Position numbers and translations under genes: made by a program
Assembly: GCA_025057935.1 (NCBI GenBank)
Contig: JANWUW010000009.1
Location: forward strand, 26,281 to 90,280
From: Thermoflexales bacterium
Lineage (GTDB): Bacteria; Chloroflexota; Anaerolineae; J036; Brachytrichaceae
DNA: 64,000 nucleotides
Reading direction: 5' to 3'
Notes under the pieces: model-generated
What the model saw: only the letters and a program-made list of their open reading frames with translations
Told to the model about the DNA's origin: nothing
Databases searched by the model: none
In this document: in pieces, positions 18,532 to 25,515 of the stretch
Numbering within the stretch: position 1 is the stretch's first letter
How the letters are laid out: each line of letters opens with the position of its first letter

Positions 18532-19365
18532 TCACCCCGCGTCGAACCCAAGACGTGTTGCGAGCGCGCGCAGCATTGTTTCAGGCACTTGAACGCTGCC
18601 AAGCAGCGAAACACCTTGCGGCTCGCTCCCGTGAAAGTCGCTGCCGCCTGTCACCAGCAGCCCGTGCTGTTGAGCGAATGCGGTGAAGCGCTGAACTTGT
18701 TCGGGCGTGTGAAGTGGGTAGTACGCTTCGACGCCATCCAAGCCAGCGATGAGCAACTCGTTCAGTAGCACCTCGATGTTGCCCTGATACAGCCCCGGGT
18801 GCGCGAGCACAGCAATGCCGTTTGCTGCATGGATCAGATGCACTGCGTCGGCGGGGGTGAGACCCTCATGGGGCACAAACGCTGGCTTGCCCTCGGCGAG
18901 GTAGCGGTCGAACGCGGTTTGCACGTCGGGCACAAGCCCAAGTTGCACCATCGCTCGAGCCACATGTGGGCGACCAATCATCCCGTCGCCTGCCTGGGCT
19001 TGCACTGCCTCGAAGGGCACGTGCACGCCTAGGGCTGCCAGTTTTTCCAAAATGCACCGAGCGCGATGTTCACGCACATCGCGCAACGCTGCAATGCGAT
19101 GACGCACAGCTTCATCGCTTGGGCGCACGTTGTAGCCGAGCACATGCACCTCGCCCTGAGACGACAGTGTGCTTATCTCTATCCCTGGCACAACGCACAC
19201 ACCCCAGTGCTGACCTGCTTCAAATGCCTCGGCATGACCTGCCAGGGTGTCGTGGTCTGTAATTGCCAGCAGGGTTACGCCGCGCGCTCGCGCATGACGA
19301 ACAACCTCCGAGGGCGAGAAGACGCCATCGGAGGCTGTGGTGTGGCAATGCAGCTCTGTGAGCAC
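18532..19365 (-). CDS. PHP-domain phosphoesterase (YciV / RNase AM-like)
   Basis: About 277 residues. The metal-binding motifs of the polymerase-and-histidinol-phosphatase superfamily are clear: ELHCHTTASDG near the N-terminus, AITDHDTLAG, VPGIEISTL, then the late HPGLYQ and GGSDFHG. This set is typical of 3',5'-nucleotide phosphatase / 5'-3' exoribonuclease proteins of the YciV type. The frame is open to a TTG at 19395, but a TACAAT element sits 7 nt before the GTG at 19365. That GTG also starts the protein immediately before the conserved region, so I prefer it. Downstream of and co-directional with spoVS, with which it overlaps only if the longer start is used. Confidence 0.9.
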   Translation of the reverse strand: MLTELHCHTTASDGVFSPSEVVRHARARGVTLLAITDHDTLAGHAEAFEAGQHWGVCVVPGIEISTLSSQGEVHVLGYNVRPSDEAVRHRIAALRDVREHRARCILEKLAALGVHVPFEAVQAQAGDGMIGRPHVARAMVQLGLVPDVQTAFDRYLAEGKPAFVPHEGLTPADAVHLIHAANGIAVLAHPGLYQGNIEVLLNELLIAGLDGVEAYYPLHTPEQVQRFTAFAQQHGLLVTGGSDFHGSEPQGVSLLGSVQVPETMLRALATRLGFDAG

Positions 19366-19372
19366 GTCGCCG

Positions 19373-19378
19373 ATTGTA
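19373..19378 (-). promoter_or_regulatory. -10-like element (TACAAT) of the PHP gene
   Basis: TACAAT on the minus strand ends 7 nt before the GTG at 19365. Its position argues for that start codon and a leaderless message, rather than the longer TTG start at 19395. Confidence 0.5.
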
Positions 19379-19391
19379 TGCGGCGCGTGCT

Positions 19392-19718
19392 TCAACGCGG
19401 CTCTACCGTTAGGCGCACAGCGGTGCGCTCAGCGCCATCAATCATGATCTCCGAAAACGATGGGACCACCACAACGTTGATCCCATCGAGCAGCAAATAG
19501 TTGCGCGCGATGGCGATCGCCTTCAGCGCCTGGTTGACGGCACCCGCGCCAATGGCTTGCACATCAACGCGACCGCGCTCGCGCACAATGCCCGCAATAG
19601 CTCCTGCCACGGCTGTCGAGCGCGAGTGTGCAGACACTTTGACGATGTCCACTTTCTGCGGCGTCGTCTGCGCGCTCGGCGCATGAGCATGATCGTGCGT
19701 GGTGTTAGCCATCTCCAT
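19392..19718 (-). CDS. spoVS: SpoVS family protein
   Basis: 108 residues. After a ~25-residue His/Thr/Pro-rich leader, the protein matches the small SpoVS (stage V sporulation S) Alba-like fold: IVKVSAHSRSTAVAGAIAGI, VDVQAIGAGAVNQALKAIAIARNYL, then IMIDGAERTAVRLTVEPR. The family binds nucleic acid in the Alba superfamily and is widespread in non-sporulating Chloroflexota and Thermus relatives. No sporulation gene is nearby, so a general nucleic-acid-binding role is likely here (inference). It is divergent from the alpha/beta hydrolase with a 27-bp gap. The variable N-terminal extension has no recognisable domain. Confidence 0.92.
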   Translation of the reverse strand: MEMANTTHDHAHAPSAQTTPQKVDIVKVSAHSRSTAVAGAIAGIVRERGRVDVQAIGAGAVNQALKAIAIARNYLLLDGINVVVVPSFSEIMIDGAERTAVRLTVEPR

Positions 19719-19731
19719 GCTGCAATTCTGC

Positions 19732-19737
19732 TACCAT
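19732..19737 (+). promoter_or_regulatory. -10-like element (TACCAT) of the alpha/beta hydrolase gene
   Basis: TACCAT ends 8 nt before the ATG at 19746, inside the 27-bp divergent gap with spoVS. No Shine-Dalgarno is apparent. Confidence 0.4.
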
Positions 19738-19745
19738 CAATTGAG

Positions 19746-20609
19746 ATGAGCGTGAGACAGGACTTAAGCGATGGTGTGTGCGAAGCTGCAGTGAGCACCT
19801 CGCGGGGGCTGGTTGCCTACCGCTGCGCAGGTGAGGAAACAGGCGAGCTGCCTGTGGTCTTTATCCACGGCTGGGGTGGGTCGTCGCGTTACTTTCAGCC
19901 CGTCATGCAGCGGCTTGCAGTGAAGCGACGCTGCCTTGCTCCAGATCTGCCCGGCTTCGGCAACTCGCCCATGCCCGAAGCCGTACACGCCGAGACGTTT
20001 TTCACTCACCGCGGCTTAGCGTGTGTAGTCGCGGAGTGGCTGGAAGTGCTTAACGTGGAGCGCTGTCACGTGATCGGACATAGCTTCGGCGCTGGCGTTG
20101 CTATTGCCCTCGCCGCCATGCAACCGCAGCGCGTGCATCGTGTGGTGCTCTGCAATTTCAGCACCTTCCGCAACGAGATCGAGCGACGCCTTATCGTGCT
20201 CATGCACGAGATAAGCAGCTTGTTGCTCAAACTGCGCCCCCTTCGTCTTGCGCGAAGCGACGCTTTTGCCTATTTCCTCGGCAGGCGCTTCTTCTATCAC
20301 TTGCCGGATCGCGCCGTGCTGCGCGAGGGGCTGGATGACTTTTGGCGCATGAATCCCCGTGCAGCGCATTGCGCCATGCGCTATGCCCTCAATTGGGAGA
20401 CGCCTGCTGATCTACGCAGTCTGCGTCAGCCGCTGCTGCTAATCCATAGCCATCACGACCAGATCATGCCGCCGCGCAACGCAACCTTCACTGCGAGCCT
20501 CGCACCACGCGGACAGCTCTTCTGGCTCGATGAGTGCGGCCATCTTCCCATGGTCGAGAAGCCTGAGGCTTTCCTGGATGTGGTGATGCGCTTCCTCGAC
20601 AGTGCTTGA
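19746..20609 (+). CDS. Alpha/beta hydrolase
   Basis: 287 residues from the ATG at 19746; the longer upstream frame is antisense to spoVS. Canonical alpha/beta-hydrolase order is seen: FIHGWGGSSRYFQP (oxyanion HG loop), PDLPGFGNSP, nucleophile elbow GHSFGAG (Ser), acid in SHHDQIMPP, and catalytic His in CGHLPMVEKPEAF. The cap region contains hydrophobic and basic helices. Substrate is unknown; the family includes esterases, lipases and C-C hydrolases. It converges on leuD with a 9-bp gap. Confidence 0.9.
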   Translation: MSVRQDLSDGVCEAAVSTSRGLVAYRCAGEETGELPVVFIHGWGGSSRYFQPVMQRLAVKRRCLAPDLPGFGNSPMPEAVHAETFFTHRGLACVVAEWLEVLNVERCHVIGHSFGAGVAIALAAMQPQRVHRVVLCNFSTFRNEIERRLIVLMHEISSLLLKLRPLRLARSDAFAYFLGRRFFYHLPDRAVLREGLDDFWRMNPRAAHCAMRYALNWETPADLRSLRQPLLLIHSHHDQIMPPRNATFTASLAPRGQLFWLDECGHLPMVEKPEAFLDVVMRFLDSA

Positions 20610-20618
20610 AGCGGCGGC

Positions 20619-21209
20619 TCACTTCTGATGCGCTGCTTCGTAAGCCTGAATGCGCTCCATCAGGCTCAGCACGTAGCCAATCTCATCCACGCCGTTCAGC
20701 AGGCACGCTTTGCTGAAGCCGTCGATCGGAAAGGTAACCGTGTGACCGTCGGGTAAGGTAAGCGTCTGCGTCTCGAGGTCTATCGTTACTGCGGCGTCAG
20801 GGTCTTGAGCACAGCGTTCGAAGAGCTGCTGGTGGGTATCCTTGTCCACGACCACTGGCAGCAAGCCATTCTTGAGCGCGTTGTTGCGGAAGATGTCAGC
20901 AAATGAGGTGCTGATCACAGCACGAAAGCCAAAGCCGATCAGCGCCCAAGGCGCGTGCTCGCGCGAGGAACCGCAGCCGAAGTTATCACCCACCAGCAGC
21001 ACTTGCCGTCCTTTCATCTCAGGGCGGTTGAGCACAAAATCGGGCTTCGGGTTGCCCTCAAGGTCGTAGCGCCAATCTGCGAAGAGAGCATCGCCCAACC
21101 CCGCCTTGTCGGTGACTTTGAGAAAGCGTGCTGGCACAATTTGGTCAGTGTCAATGTTGTCCACCGGCAACGGCACGATCTTGCTGGTGAGGGTAGTGAA
21201 GCGGCGCAT
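20619..21209 (-). CDS. leuD: 3-isopropylmalate dehydratase small subunit
   Basis: 196 residues, the normal size for LeuD, the swivelling small subunit that pairs with LeuC to isomerise 2- to 3-isopropylmalate in leucine synthesis. Motifs: [15 protein letters not shown] and [22 protein letters not shown] (substrate-recognition loop), with [13 protein letters not shown] after it. The partner leuC is not adjacent on either side, so the large subunit must be encoded elsewhere. A TATCAT element 9 nt before the ATG suggests its own leaderless transcript. Confidence 0.96.
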   Translation of the reverse strand: MRRFTTLTSKIVPLPVDNIDTDQIVPARFLKVTDKAGLGDALFADWRYDLEGNPKPDFVLNRPEMKGRQVLLVGDNFGCGSSREHAPWALIGFGFRAVISTSFADIFRNNALKNGLLPVVVDKDTHQQLFERCAQDPDAAVTIDLETQTLTLPDGHTVTFPIDGFSKACLLNGVDEIGYVLSLMERIQAYEAAHQK

Positions 21210-21218
21210 AGTGGTTTG

Positions 21219-21224
21219 ATGATA
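21219..21224 (-). promoter_or_regulatory. -10-like element (TATCAT) of leuD
   Basis: TATCAT on the minus strand, 9 nt from the leuD ATG. No Shine-Dalgarno in between. It lies in the 61-bp gap behind the Nudix gene. Confidence 0.5.
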
Positions 21225-21270
21225 GGACGTGTGCGCTTTCGACGCCAGCGCAGCTATGCGATAGGTGGGC

Positions 21271-21798
21271 TCACACCCAGCTCACTTGCCACCCCACTGG
21301 TTTCCCCTCACAGTAGGGCATGACCGCGTGGAACTGGCGTGGGTCGTCGCTGAACACCAGCGGCACGAAGTGCACATCGCCGGGCCACATCGGCAGCGCT
21401 GCTCGAGCGCGCGCGCTTGGGTCGGGTGAGCAAGCGTCTAGGAGGCGCTGGAGCGGCACCCATTCCAGTCGCCCCTCCGCTGTGCACTCGAAGGGCTCGC
21501 CGCTGAAAGCAGTGATGAGAAATACGAAGCCGAACCAATCCTCTCCGTGCTTGCCGAAGCCTGGCCAACTGATCGTGCCGCGCAGGCGCATTGCTTGCAC
21601 CTCAATGCCAGCTTCCTCGCGGATCTCGCGCCGCATGCATGTTGCCACGTCTTCGCTCGGCTCGAGCTTGCCGCCCAAGCCGTTGTATTTGCCGAAGGCG
21701 TGGTCATCGTCGCGGCCGACGCGGTGGATCATCAACACGTGCTTCCCATCGGGTGAGAGCACATAGCCAAGCGTGCCAAGAATGGGCGTGTAGGGCAT
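21271..21798 (-). CDS. Nudix hydrolase (8-oxo-dGTP diphosphatase-like)
   Basis: 175 residues with a complete Nudix box: G-x5-E-x7-R-E-x2-E-E-x-G, read from [20 protein letters not shown] with EAG following. The preceding KYNGLGGK and the following [20 protein letters not shown] match the MutT/MTH1-like subgroup that hydrolyses oxidised purine nucleotides. The C-terminal part continues past the usual end with [16 protein letters not shown], as in MTH1-like members. The ATG is 8 nt after the terminator hairpin that ends the nuo cluster, so expression would need read-through or a promoter overlapping the hairpin. Confidence 0.91.
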   Translation of the reverse strand: MPYTPILGTLGYVLSPDGKHVLMIHRVGRDDDHAFGKYNGLGGKLEPSEDVATCMRREIREEAGIEVQAMRLRGTISWPGFGKHGEDWFGFVFLITAFSGEPFECTAEGRLEWVPLQRLLDACSPDPSARARAALPMWPGDVHFVPLVFSDDPRQFHAVMPYCEGKPVGWQVSWV

Positions 21799-21805
21799 GG
21801 TGATT

Positions 21806-21835
21806 CAAAAAGCCCCCGCGTTGAGCGGGGGCTTG
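21806..21835 (-). terminator. Rho-independent terminator after nuoI
   Basis: On the minus strand a 10-bp stem (AAGCCCCCGC / GCGGGGGCTT) with a 5-nt loop is followed by TTTTT. It lies between the nuoI stop (21843) and the Nudix ATG (21798) and fills most of that 44-nt gap. It is the clearest intrinsic terminator in the window. Confidence 0.9.
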
Positions 21836-21842
21836 AACGACG

Positions 21843-22517
21843 CTACGCAGTGCCTGTCGGTGGCTGTGCAGGTGCAGCCGGCTTCGTTGCTTCGGCTTTT
21901 GCTTTCGCTTCGGCAGCAGCCTTCTTCTTTGCCTCCTCAGCAGCGCGATCGGCAAGCTCGCGCTGCCAGTCCAAGGGATGAATCGAGGCGTGGTACGTGT
22001 CAGGCTTGAGCAACTTTGCCTTGTCATACACGAGGCGCATGTGCGGCTGCTCTTCGGGGTAATAGCTCAGCTCGTAGTCGTGATCCATCTTGATGGCGTC
22101 GAACGGGCAAAACTCCGCGCAGTAGCCGCAGTTCATGCAGATCGTGGTGTCAATGTAGAACTCCTTCGGTTGCGGCACGGGACGCTTGGTCACTGGGTCT
22201 TCCGTGCGCACGATCCAGATGCACTGCGGCGGGCACACTTTGGCGCAAATGCCGCACGAGGTGCACTTTTCCTCCTGTTTCTCCGTGTCGAAAACGAGGA
22301 ACGGCACGTAGCGGAAGTTCTCTGGCAGCGGCAAGCGTTCCTTCGGGTATTCCACCGTCACCAAGCCCTTGTTCTTCGGGCTTTGGCGGCGCAGCGGACG
22401 CGGTTGCGCTGCAGCGCTTTTATTGAGCAGATACTTCAGGTCTTCGGCGTAAGTGTTGATGAAGTGCCGAAGCGTCACGCCCAAGCCCTTTAGGATTCCT
22501 GTTCCTAGCAGAGCCAT
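21843..22517 (-). CDS. nuoI: NADH-quinone oxidoreductase subunit I
   Basis: 224 residues from the ATG at 22517. An upstream in-frame ATG at 22535 lies within the GGAGGGAGAAGAGGAG ribosome-binding sequence and is unlikely to be used. Two 4Fe-4S clusters (N6a/N6b) are ligated by CTSCGICAKVCPPQC and CMNCGYCAEFCPFDA, passing electrons to cluster N2 in NuoB. The C-terminus has an unusual ~35-residue Ala/Lys/Glu-rich helix then Pro-rich tail (AEEAKKKAAAEAKAKAEA). It is the last gene of the iscX-nuoB-nuoCD-nuoI unit. Confidence 0.96.
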   Translation of the reverse strand: MALLGTGILKGLGVTLRHFINTYAEDLKYLLNKSAAAQPRPLRRQSPKNKGLVTVEYPKERLPLPENFRYVPFLVFDTEKQEEKCTSCGICAKVCPPQCIWIVRTEDPVTKRPVPQPKEFYIDTTICMNCGYCAEFCPFDAIKMDHDYELSYYPEEQPHMRLVYDKAKLLKPDTYHASIHPLDWQRELADRAAEEAKKKAAAEAKAKAEATKPAAPAQPPTGTA

Positions 22518-22538
22518 CTCCTCTTCTCCCTCCAAGAC

Positions 22539-24500
22539 TCAACGATCGACTTCGCCGAGTACGATATCGAGCGAACCGAGGATCACCACAGCGTCGGCGA
22601 CTTTGTGCCCGACCACCATTTCCTTCAGCGATGTGAGGTTAATGAACGAGCTGGAGCGAATATGGTAGCGATAGGGGTTCTGACCGCCGTCGCTGACCAG
22701 ATAGAAGCCCAGCTCGCCCTTTGGCGTCTCGACGCGCGCGTAAGCTTGCCCGGCAGGCACGCGGTGGTTGTAGGCTTTCTTGCCAGCTTGAATGTCACCC
22801 CACTTGGTCTGCTCCATCTGCTGGAGGCATTGCTGCACGATCTTGAGCGACTCGCGCATCTCCAGCACGCGGATGCGATAGCGGTCATACACGTCCGCGC
22901 CGTAAAGCACGGGAATCTCGAAGTCGAAGCGATCGTATATCCCGTAGGGGTCGGCGCGGCGGATGTCGTAGGGCACGCCGGCAGCGCGCAGGCAAGGACC
23001 AGTCAGGCTGTAGTTGATGCTGCGATCGGCAGGCAGGTAGCCGACGCCAATGGTGCGCGCCTTGACGATTTCGTTGTCGGTGAGCAACTCCTCAAGCTCG
23101 TCGATCTTTCGCGGGATGCGCTCAAATGCCAGCTCCTTTACCTGCGCCAGTTGTGCTTCAGTCAGGTCGCGGCTGACGCCGCCAAAGCGGAAGTAGTTGC
23201 ACATCAGGCGGCTGCCCGTGACCGACTCGAAGAAGTCGAGGATCAAATCGCGCTCGGTGATGAAGTACAGCGCGGGCGTGTAGAACGCGCCCAAGTCGTT
23301 GAGCAGGAAGCCGATCGCCCAAAAGTGCGATTGGATGCGCGTCAACTCCGCCATGAGCACGCGCAGATACTCGGCGCGCTCGGTGGGCTTAATGCCCATC
23401 ATCTTCTCGACGGTGAGCACGTAGCCCCATTCATTCGCCATGCCCACGATGTAGTCAAGGCGATCAGTGTAGGGGATGTTGTGCAGCCACGTGTTGCGCT
23501 CGCCGATCTTCTCGTGGTTGCGATGCAGATAGCCGAGCACTAGCTTGAGGTCAGTGACTGTCTCGCCATCGAGCTTGACCACCATGCGCAGCACACCGTG
23601 GGTGGATGGGTGCTGCGGGCCCATGTTGACGATGATCTGGTCTGTGCGCAGCTCCTCGTCTTCTGCGAGGGCTTGACCGTTGCCCAGCACAGTAGTCTCG
23701 CTCTCGCTGTGTCCGTTCTTCGTCGCCACCTTGAGTCCGGGCACGCCCTCCGCCATAGAGTCATACAAGCCGGCGTCTGGGTTGGCGTGGAAGTTGAGCG
23801 GATCGAACCCTGGTGGGTAATTCACGTTGTCCGCCCAAGGCACGCGCTCCTCAGCGAGTTGGTGGTGACCACCGGGCCAGCGCGAGTCAAACGGCTTAGT
23901 GTCGCCCTCATAGTAGGCTTCGCGCCAGTCCTTGCGCAGCGGCCAGCCATAGAACCCTTCCCACAGCAGAATGCGGCGCAGGTCGGGGTGACCGCTGAAC
24001 GGAATGCCATACATGTCGTAGACCTCGCGCTCCTGAAAGTCGGCGCCGGCGTAGATTGACGTGATGGAGGGCACTGGCTCGCTGAGGTCATTACCCTGCG
24101 GGCGCGGCACACGCACCTTAAGCGTGAGGGGTTCGCCTCCCGTGCTGCGCTGGAAGTGATACACCACCTCAAAGTAACCGTCCTTGATATAGTCCACAGC
24201 AGTGAGGTTGGTTACGCTGTCATACTTTAGCTCATCGCGCAGGTATGCAGCGACTTCGGGCAAGCGCGATTTGTCCTGCAGCAACACGCCAACGTAAGGC
24301 GCGGGCGCGATCACGTTCTCGCCGAAGTGCTGTTGGAGTTGCTGCATCTCCGGCGTGAGCGTGGCGAGTGGCACTGCCTTTGCGGCACCGTGCCCGGCCG
24401 CCTTGGGTGCAGCAGCGGGCTTGGCTGCAGGGGCGGGCTTAGCTGCGCTGGGAGGCGCGCTCGGGGCCTGTGCTTCAGAGCGGGGCGTTTCCTCTGCCAT
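22539..24500 (-). CDS. nuoCD: Fused NADH-quinone oxidoreductase subunit C/D
   Basis: 653 residues. Residues 1-45 are a low-complexity Ala/Pro/Lys leader. The NuoC domain (about 50-235) contains the signature REVYDMYGIPFSGHPDLRRI. NuoD (about 285-653) starts near QIIVNMGPQHPSTHGVLR and ends in the canonical DIVLGEVDR. Conserved NuoD quinone-site segments include GYLHRNHEKIGE, IPYTDRLDYI and GSRLMCNYFRFGG. The fusion resembles the NuoCD of enterobacteria but has a longer linker. It forms part of the Q-module next to NuoB and NuoI. The gaps are 6 bp to nuoB and 21 bp to nuoI. Confidence 0.96.
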   Translation of the reverse strand: MAEETPRSEAQAPSAPPSAAKPAPAAKPAAAPKAAGHGAAKAVPLATLTPEMQQLQQHFGENVIAPAPYVGVLLQDKSRLPEVAAYLRDELKYDSVTNLTAVDYIKDGYFEVVYHFQRSTGGEPLTLKVRVPRPQGNDLSEPVPSITSIYAGADFQEREVYDMYGIPFSGHPDLRRILLWEGFYGWPLRKDWREAYYEGDTKPFDSRWPGGHHQLAEERVPWADNVNYPPGFDPLNFHANPDAGLYDSMAEGVPGLKVATKNGHSESETTVLGNGQALAEDEELRTDQIIVNMGPQHPSTHGVLRMVVKLDGETVTDLKLVLGYLHRNHEKIGERNTWLHNIPYTDRLDYIVGMANEWGYVLTVEKMMGIKPTERAEYLRVLMAELTRIQSHFWAIGFLLNDLGAFYTPALYFITERDLILDFFESVTGSRLMCNYFRFGGVSRDLTEAQLAQVKELAFERIPRKIDELEELLTDNEIVKARTIGVGYLPADRSINYSLTGPCLRAAGVPYDIRRADPYGIYDRFDFEIPVLYGADVYDRYRIRVLEMRESLKIVQQCLQQMEQTKWGDIQAGKKAYNHRVPAGQAYARVETPKGELGFYLVSDGGQNPYRYHIRSSSFINLTSLKEMVVGHKVADAVVILGSLDIVLGEVDR

Positions 24501-24506
24501 GTTTGC

Positions 24507-25169
24507 TTATCCTTCCTGAGCGGCAATTGGTTGTTGAGCTGCGGCAGCCTTTTGGCGAATCTCCTCAGCGCGCCGCATGTCAACAAGGTCTGGTCCAAGC
24601 ATGGGCACGGGGATCACATCATCCGCGCCGGGGCGATACCAAGGCACGGTGCGCAGCGATTGTTGCTCGATCTTCTGCTGGAGCTTGATGAAGCTGTGCA
24701 GCAGCGCCTCGGGGCGCGGCGGGCAGCCCGTGATATACACGTCGACGGGAATGAACTTATCAATGCCGGAGACCACGTTGTAGCCCTCCTTGAAGGGTCC
24801 GCCAGCCGTGGCGCAGGCGCCCATGGCGATCACGTAGCGCGGCTCGGGCATTTGGTTGTAGAGCCGCACAATCTGCGGCACCATTTTCTTTGTGACCGTG
24901 CCGGCGACGATCATCAAGTCTGCTTGGCGCGGGCTTGCGCGCATCAGCTCCCAGCCAAAGCGCGCGAGGTCGTGTCGGCTGGCTGCTGTGGCAATCATCT
25001 CGATCGCGCAGCACGCTAAGCCGAAGAGCATCGGCCACATACTGCGTTTGCGCCCCCAGTTGTAGAGCTTATCCAGCGTGGTGATGAAAACGTTGTTGCG
25101 CAGCTCCTCGGGCACGCGCGGGTCATTCGGGAAATCGGTCGGCAAGGGTCGGTTTACCATCTCAGCCAT
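24507..25169 (-). CDS. nuoB: NADH-quinone oxidoreductase subunit B
   Basis: 220 residues, carrying the terminal cluster N2 that reduces quinone. The cysteines are seen in [10 protein letters not shown] (tandem Cys pair), [10 protein letters not shown] and [39 protein letters not shown] is the usual core. The N-terminus ([23 protein letters not shown]) is typical of bacterial NuoB. A GGAGAG Shine-Dalgarno precedes the ATG. The C-terminal ~40 residues are a variable tail. iscX lies 16 bp upstream; nuoA, which normally precedes nuoB, is absent. Confidence 0.97.
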   Translation of the reverse strand: MAEMVNRPLPTDFPNDPRVPEELRNNVFITTLDKLYNWGRKRSMWPMLFGLACCAIEMIATAASRHDLARFGWELMRASPRQADLMIVAGTVTKKMVPQIVRLYNQMPEPRYVIAMGACATAGGPFKEGYNVVSGIDKFIPVDVYITGCPPRPEALLHSFIKLQQKIEQQSLRTVPWYRPGADDVIPVPMLGPDLVDMRRAEEIRQKAAAAQQPIAAQEG

Positions 25170-25185
25170 CGCGCTCTCCGCTCAC

Positions 25186-25401
25186 TCAAGAATGCAGTTT
25201 CAGCTCAACCCACTCAGCTTGTATTTGTTCTAGGAACTCCACTGTGGCTGCATTGGGATCATCGCAAAACCCCTCCAGCGCCACCACCCAATGGTGCAAC
25301 TGATCGCGCGCCACGCGCGTTGGGTCCTCCACTTCGGGGTGTTGGGCATTGAGCAACAGCGCGATCGGGTACGCGTCATCCCAATACAGCGGATCAGCCA
25401 T
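25186..25401 (-). CDS. iscX: IscX-like protein (Fe-S cluster assembly adaptor)
   Basis: 71 residues, ATG at 25401. It matches the small acidic IscX/YfhJ family: LYWDDAYPIALLL (W-x-D), AQHPEVEDPTRV, DQLHHWVVALEGFCDDPNAA and LEQIQAEWVEL all align with the family consensus (IA..L...HP..DP..V.F.DLH.WV..L..F.DDP). In enterobacteria IscX binds IscS and iron and modulates Fe-S assembly. Here no isc or suf genes are near. Instead it opens the nuoB-nuoCD-nuoI unit, whose products need several 4Fe-4S clusters, so a dedicated role is a reasonable inference. The longer frame reaching to 25842 is antisense to the transglycosylase. Confidence 0.85.
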   Translation of the reverse strand: MADPLYWDDAYPIALLLNAQHPEVEDPTRVARDQLHHWVVALEGFCDDPNAATVEFLEQIQAEWVELKLHS

Positions 25402-25414
25402 TTGGACGCGCGCG

Positions 25415-25420
25415 ATTATA
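25415..25420 (-). promoter_or_regulatory. Consensus -10 (TATAAT) of the iscX-nuo unit
   Basis: A perfect TATAAT on the minus strand, 13 nt before the iscX ATG, giving a leader of about 6 nt. It is the best -10 match for any protein gene here. Confidence 0.6.
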
Positions 25421-25503
25421 CCCACCGCCTCCCTCAAGATGAGCCGTCTGGGAATGGCGCGCCTACGCTGCTTGCAATCAGAGAAGCCCGGGCGCGCAGC
25501 CGC

Positions 25504-25509
25504 TACACT
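25504..25509 (+). promoter_or_regulatory. -10-like element (TACACT) of the lytic transglycosylase gene
   Basis: TACACT ends 6 nt before the ATG at 25516. The start site would fall on or next to the AUG, and no Shine-Dalgarno is possible. Confidence 0.5.
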
Positions 25510-25515
25510 TAGCCC

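Noticed and set aside
22605..23543. 312-residue open frame on the plus strand
   Set aside because: It lies wholly antisense to nuoCD, whose conserved motifs cover the region, and its translation resembles no family. It is a high-GC shadow frame.
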